The notes under the pieces were generated by a model. It was not told the origin of the DNA. It did no database searches and saw nothing but the letters and a program-made list of their open reading frames with translations. DNA of 23,168 nucleotides from Larix sibirica (lineage: Eukaryota > Streptophyta > Pinopsida > Pinales > Pinaceae), in contig NWUY0300040536.1 in the NCBI GenBank assembly GCA_004151065.3, positions 15,875-39,042 on the forward strand, in the 5' to 3' direction. Below are positions 18,803 through 23,168 of the stretch, one piece after another. Every line of letters begins with the position of its first letter. The first letter of the stretch is position 1. The position numbers and the translations under genes are program-made.

Positions 18803-19419
18803 GATGACAAATTATTGATTAAACGAGTAAAACCCTTCTGTATTTCTGTATTTGATTTTGGGCGAGTTTATGTGTACATCTGGTAGATGGTATTGGTTGG
18901 TTGGAATATTGAAGTGATAGGTTCTTATAAGGAATTTTGTAATTGTCTTTGCTAACTGGAAATTATGTCCAAAAGAAATAGATTCTTATATATATTCTAT
19001 ACTATCAGAATATGATTTTGAGGTAAGAAGTTCTATTCCAAAACATTTAACTAACTCATCACCGAGTTCTAACAAAAATCAAACAATTCTTTGAATGTTT
19101 TAAGCAACATTTCCCAGAAAACATAAAGATCACTCGGTATTAATTTTGCAAAGTGCTGGCAAGCAGGAACCAGCGGAATATTGATGACAATATATGTGTA
19201 CATATACATTGTCATATATATAATATGTAAATAAAAGACTAAAAGATCAACGATGAACGCAGTAGCTCCGCAACGGGTAATCGAATTGATTCTGTCCATA
19301 AACGTAAAAGTTTTATGTCAAATGATCAGACTTCTTTTGACATGAAAGGGCATCCACCTGATTTCATTTAAAGAATGCTTTTACAAAGCTGGTTGGACAA
19401 GTTGTGAAAAACTCAACAT
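18803..19419. other. Stretch without recognised feature
   Basis: AT-rich with an alternating TA/TG stretch around 19190-19225. A 76-codon minus-strand open frame (19299-19069) shows no coding character. Confidence 0.5.
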
Positions 19420-19650
19420 GTGTTTATCAGGTTTGTTCGGGCTTGTAAGAGCATCTCCACGTGCAACACCATGTCGTTTACAAACGGATGCCCGCCTCAA
19501 GAGTCACGCCCTACTTTAATAGTTTATGTGCCTAGTGGCTTTCAATTTCAGTTCACAGTAACATTAACGTTGACAGCACAACCGGATTGCACAGAGCCTC
19601 ACTATCAGTCTGCTGAAATTATCTGTGCCGTAGGACGTTGTTTCCAGTGA
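19420..19650 (+). CDS. Short open frame, coding status doubtful
   Basis: A 76-codon frame (MFIRFVRACKSISTCNTM..., GFQFQFTVTLTLTAQP) lies in a locally G+C-richer patch. It has no recognisable domain. The patch contains AAGAGCATCTCCACG, a word often met in dispersed plant repeats, so this may be part of an unidentified repeat rather than a gene. Confidence 0.12.
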   Translation: MFIRFVRACKSISTCNTMSFTNGCPPQESRPTLIVYVPSGFQFQFTVTLTLTAQPDCTEPHYQSAEIICAVGRCFQ

Positions 19651-19824
19651 AACGTATTTTACTGGAAAAAAAATGAAAATAGTCAAAGTTTACGTCTTTT
19701 TATTTGTAAAACAGTAAATTTGCACCATTTTTATTTATAAGTTAAAGGGTAAGTATGAGTCAATGACTTGGCTCATACATGTTCCACCTTCCCATTTTCC
19801 ATTTTCGTGTGTCCTAAGTTTTCT

Positions 19825-19914
19825 ATTGTTTGTCAGTTTGAATCTGATCTCATGGATAGTATTGTTTGTCAGTTTGAAATTGTTTGTCAGTTTGAATCTG
19901 ATCTCATGGATAGT
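19825..19914. repeat. 36-18-36 bp tandem repeat with a half unit in the middle
   Basis: ATTGTTTGTCAGTTTGAATC... (36 bp, ending CATGGATAGT) at 19825-19860 is repeated exactly at 19879-19914. Between them, 19861-19878 is exactly the first 18 bases of the unit. The perfect copies indicate recent slippage or a repair event. Confidence 0.95.
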
Positions 19915-19993
19915 ATAGCATCAGCAGTGTCTTTAATTTAGAGACAACACATTGCTTTCTTCAAGCTTATAATCTTCTCGACTTCTCTACTCC

Positions 19994-20079
19994 CTTTCTC
20001 TTTTTGAACTTGCAAAGCAATTTCACCATTAAGACTCTTTCTCTTTTTGAACTTGCAAAGAATATCTCACCATTAATAA
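19994..20079. repeat. 43-bp tandem duplication
   Basis: CTTTCTCTTTTTGAACTTGC at 19994 is repeated at 20037; both copies continue AAAG...TCACCATTAA with a few differences. Confidence 0.9.
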
Positions 20080-21076
20080 AGCACATGGGAATAATGAGGG
20101 GAAGAGATAATCTTCCATGACATGATACACTGTATTTTTTCTGTATTACAACTCTAGAATTAAGTTTAAAAAAATTATAATTAAAAATGATATTGTGATC
20201 AGTCCATTAAACATTTACCGTATTGTGTTAATGTTATAGCTATATTTCCTTCAGCAGGTGTGAGAAACCAATACAATATTATGTATGAAGTAACCTTTCT
20301 TTGTAAGTAATTTCAAATTTGTTGTTATCTGAATTGAGAGGTGACCTTTCTACTTCGACAACAATTAAAACTAACAACAAAATATTTTAATTGCCTTACT
20401 ATGTTATTTAGCTTAGTTTAAGAGGTTGTACCAGTCTTTGCTTGTAATGAGGATTTCCTCATTGCATTCATAAGTAAAATCTGATTTCAAATCTCTTAAC
20501 CAATTTTAAGGGCATTGATGGGTGTGTAACAATTTTAATCCTAGGAATTTAATTTTAAGTAGGACAGATTTGATAAACCATTTTAGATCAACCGCCAGCA
20601 TCAAAAGGTTTGAAATGCATAAAGAAGTAAAATACATATCTGTTGACAGATTTAACATCTTCTCACTCGACTTTTGTCACGTTGAGTACTTTGATTAAAT
20701 CCGACAAAACTTTTCTAAGAAAAAACTTCATTTTGAAAAAATTTGGTTCATTCTAATATAACTGAAAACCTTCATATCGAATAGAATTTCACTTATTAAG
20801 GTTTTGTTTTTTCTAAAATAAATCAAAACCTTCACATTTTAAAAAATAAAATGTTTTGGCAAAAGTCAAAACGTATGCATTAAAAAATAAAAAATAGGAC
20901 GAAACGATGATGCACAGGAGATGGAAAATAAAAGGGGGCTAAAATGGAGTTGTCCACGAATCCATGGACACCGGTCCCGCTGGCGAGTCGGTGGTAGTTT
21001 CCCTTGTCTATATTCGCAATAAATGATGTATGGTAAGGACAAAATTGTTTTCGGTGGTCGCCGGAGCAGCATATAC
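20080..21076. other. AT-rich stretch without gene
   Basis: Nothing coding is supported up to about 20900. A perfect 9-bp inverted repeat AAGGTTTTG/CAAAACCTT (20798-20806 and 20824-20832) could form a hairpin with a 17-base loop. From about 20940 the base composition becomes richer in G and C. Confidence 0.5.
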
Positions 21077-21220
21077 CTGGCTTGCTGCAATTGGTGAGCC
21101 AGCGGACCATTCCTTCCGTGCACTGAAGCGACTGGAGAGCTTCGTCGTCGTCATCTGCGTTGGAACGCCAAACGCGCCAAAATTGTAGCCGTGTTCTAAT
21201 ACATTGTTGCTTGGGTCCAT
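21077..21220 (-). CDS. Candidate first exon of an unidentified gene
   Basis: On the minus strand an ATG at 21220 opens exactly 48 codons (MDPSNNVLEHGYNFGAFGVP..., ending AGSPIAASQ) before CCAG|GTATAT, a plausible donor. The G+C-rich patch (20940-21190) with CGTCGTCGTC stands out from the AT-rich flanks. A second frame across the same bases (21236-20880; NADDDDEALQSLQCTEG) is equally open, so the reading frame is uncertain. It matches no family I know. Confidence 0.25.
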
Positions 21221-21278
21221 AATTGACTTTGGACAAAAACTGGTTAGTCCATAATTGACTTTGGATAAAAACCGGTTT
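21215..21278. repeat. 32-bp tandem duplication
   Basis: GTCCATAATTGACTTTGGA at 21215 recurs at 21247; both continue (C/T)AAAAAC(T/C)GGTT. It overlaps the start of the candidate exon at 21220. Confidence 0.92.
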
Positions 21279-21301
21279 AAATTCTTGTTGGAAATTGTCA
21301 A

Positions 21302-21992
21302 TTTTGTTCTTTCGGGATTGTATGGTTTAGATTAATTGTTAAAATTACCTAAATCCCAATTACGATTTAAGCATTTTAAATTGTAAGTTTGACAAAAATT
21401 ACTCTACCAAATTAGTAAATTCCTACGAATTGAGAGCATTTTAATTAACCTTTATACAGCTCTAACACTTTTGTACTGCCCACTGTCCCCACCATGGACT
21501 GCTCGCATCACACGATTTTTTACTTGTCTTGACGTGTACATAGAAGATTCTATACGACTGCATTGTACAATCTGGATGTGCAGGACTTGTTTGGATATCG
21601 ACTTTTTATTTCTGGCCTCGAAAGACTAGTTTATTTTTGTCTTGAGGGGGGTTTCGCAGGCTTTTTAAAAAGCTGAGTGTTTCAGTGTAACTTCGCTATT
21701 CTACATTTTCCCTTTCCCAGGAACGATTAATTTAATCTCTTTCAATGAAAGACACGCTCAAAACAATAAAATAAAGTTTACTTTCATGTTTTTTTAAAGG
21801 TTTAATAACAATGAAATAGGGATTTTATACTATAAAATTTGAGATAGGATAATGTCGTAGGGATTTTAGAGTCTATCAAGAGACCGATATCCCTGTTTTT
21901 TTCACTTTGGGAAAAAACAAACTTTGAACGAAGATAATGATGGTATTACACATAGTGTATGTGTGGGTTTAACTTGCACCATGTCATATATG
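21302..21992. other. AT-rich stretch without gene
   Basis: No coding frame, RNA gene or repeat could be supported here. Confidence 0.5.
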
Positions 21993-22084
21993 TTTTGTAT
22001 GTGTTTTTCATTATTGTTATTAATATGGCTTTAATATATTTTGTATGTGTTTGTCATTATTGTTATTAATATGGCTTTAATTAT
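21993..22084. repeat. 46-bp tandem duplication
   Basis: TTTTGTATGTGTTT at 21993 and 22039 begins two units of TCATTATTGTTATTAATATGG-like sequence that differ at one base. Confidence 0.93.
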
Positions 22085-22621
22085 TAAGTTATAAATTAAC
22101 TTATTGTTATATTGGGTTAGTTATATGGATAGTTAATGGTGATTATTGGAGATCCTATCATAAATATATTTTATTCGTGAATAAATAATTAGTTTAGTTC
22201 ATTTTATTTGTGAATGTATAAATGATTTGACTCTTGTCTTTTTCTCTCTCCTTATATATTTATAATGTATTTTTTACATAGAGTTTGTTTTACAATGATA
22301 ATTGAATAATCATACAAACTTTAAATTTCATTATTTATATTTGTGGTAAAAAATATATGTTTTAATCACAAATTTGATAAAAATTCAATAGAAATTTAAA
22401 TACATATAAGGTTTTTACTTAATTATGCATCCATCCATATCATTGGACCTTCAACTTCCTATATTATAAAATTCTAACTACATGATAAAGTCTTGCTATA
22501 AAATTAAACTACTTCCCCTACCATACCAGGACCATTAATCAATGTGGAACTATATCCAATATAAGACCAAGATAATATTTATCCTTTCCCACTTTCATTG
22601 TAATGTGTCTTGCAAAATATG

Positions 22622-22670
22622 TAAGCAAAACCCTTTCTTCCAAAACTAAGCAAAACCCTTTCTTCCAAAC
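22622..22670. repeat. 25-bp tandem duplication
   Basis: TAAGCAAAACCCTTTCTTCC plus AAAAC is followed directly by the same word plus AAAC; one base is lost in the second copy. Confidence 0.95.
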
Positions 22671-22951
22671 TTTTGTGGAGAACAAAGGAGAGCAATGATG
22701 ACACTAGTCAACTTACAATAATTTTTGCAAGGATTGCAAAACTTATAATAGTTTATTTTTCAATCCACAAGGATGATAGTTGTTATCCATTGATAAAAGT
22801 TGATTCATCATCCTTATTGAAGGAGAACCATGCCACTTAAAATAACCTCCTTGAAGGGGCAAACTTTAATTCTTGCTAAATGCCTAGAGTCAATAACATG
22901 TTTCCTTCCTTAATTAGAAACAATTTTAAATTTGATGGTGAGTAAAGAAAA

Positions 22952-23036
22952 ATGTGTTCTAAAATGAAAATATCATTAAAAAAACTAATATCCATGTGTT
23001 CTAAAATGAAAATATCATAAAAAACTAATATTCATC
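22952..23036. repeat. 42-bp tandem duplication
   Basis: ATGTGTTCTAAAATGAAAAT begins at 22952 and 22994; each unit continues ATCAT..AAAAACTAATATYCAT with small A-run length differences. Confidence 0.93.
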
Positions 23037-23168
23037 ATGTTGTATATATAAATGTTCTTGAAAAGGATTAAGAAAAATACAATACTATTTTGTCAATTAG
23101 TGGTACCTTGGTTGGTTGAGAGGAATGATTGTTGCCCTCCACACCCATGTTCCATTCTTTTAAGTGAC

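Larger units (their letters stand above)
22085..23168. other. AT-rich stretch with two short duplications
   Basis: No coding frame. A 25-bp duplication (TAAGCAAAACCCTTTCTTCC at 22622 and 22647) and a 42-bp duplication (ATGTGTTCTAAAATGAAAAT at 22952 and 22994) are present. Confidence 0.6.

Noticed and set aside
19440-19465. AAGAGCATCTCCACG as the terminus of a DNA transposon
   Set aside because: The word is common in plant repeats, but no inverted partner or target-site duplication was found.

Overview
The window looks like intergenic or intronic DNA of a seed plant nuclear genome. It is AT-rich, packed with decayed plant-type Ty3/gypsy retrotransposons, and holds a ubiquitin pseudogene, a DUF4283/CCHC-type retroelement fragment and a few exon-like open stretches with plausible splice sites. 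No bacterial gene organisation, rRNA, tRNA or CRISPR was seen. A gymnosperm would fit the TE load, but that is a guess.

Region 1 (about 1-11240, minus strand) is a degenerate Tat/Ogre-like Ty3 element. Read on the minus strand it runs leader hairpin, gag (in pieces), protease, an extra plant-type RNase H, reverse transcriptase, the ordinary Ty3 RNase H, integrase, then a noncoding tail that ends in a degenerate array of about 110-bp units. The half from the middle of RT through integrase and tail is present twice (502-3815 and 4044-7357, constant offset 3542). I found one mismatch between the copies, and a single N sits exactly at the break (3816). This is either an assembly duplication or a very young duplication. 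No matching LTR pair was recognised.

Region 2 (11335-12690) is AT-rich with a 17-base A run. It includes a minus-strand open stretch at 12237-12457 flanked by splice-like AG and GT sites.

Region 3 (about 12830-15130, plus strand) is a second, unrelated Ty3 element, a chromovirus. It keeps the protease end, RT, the integrase end, chromodomain remains, a polypurine tract and the start of a 3' LTR. It is broken by an internal deletion, a 20-bp tandem duplication, a 130-bp tandem duplication, stops and an N gap.

Region 4 (15393-17863, minus strand) has a DUF4283/zinc-knuckle pseudogene, a full-length but frameshifted ubiquitin copy just upstream of it on the same strand, and three exon-like segments (16721-16849, 17281-17408, 17671-17863). 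Together with 12237-12457 these four segments have mutually compatible intron phases. They may be the 5' exons of an unidentified host gene whose introns took up the retroelements.

Region 5 (17864-23168) has no gene I can identify. It is unusually rich in short direct tandem duplications (25-99 bp units) and has one further exon-like segment at 21077-21220.
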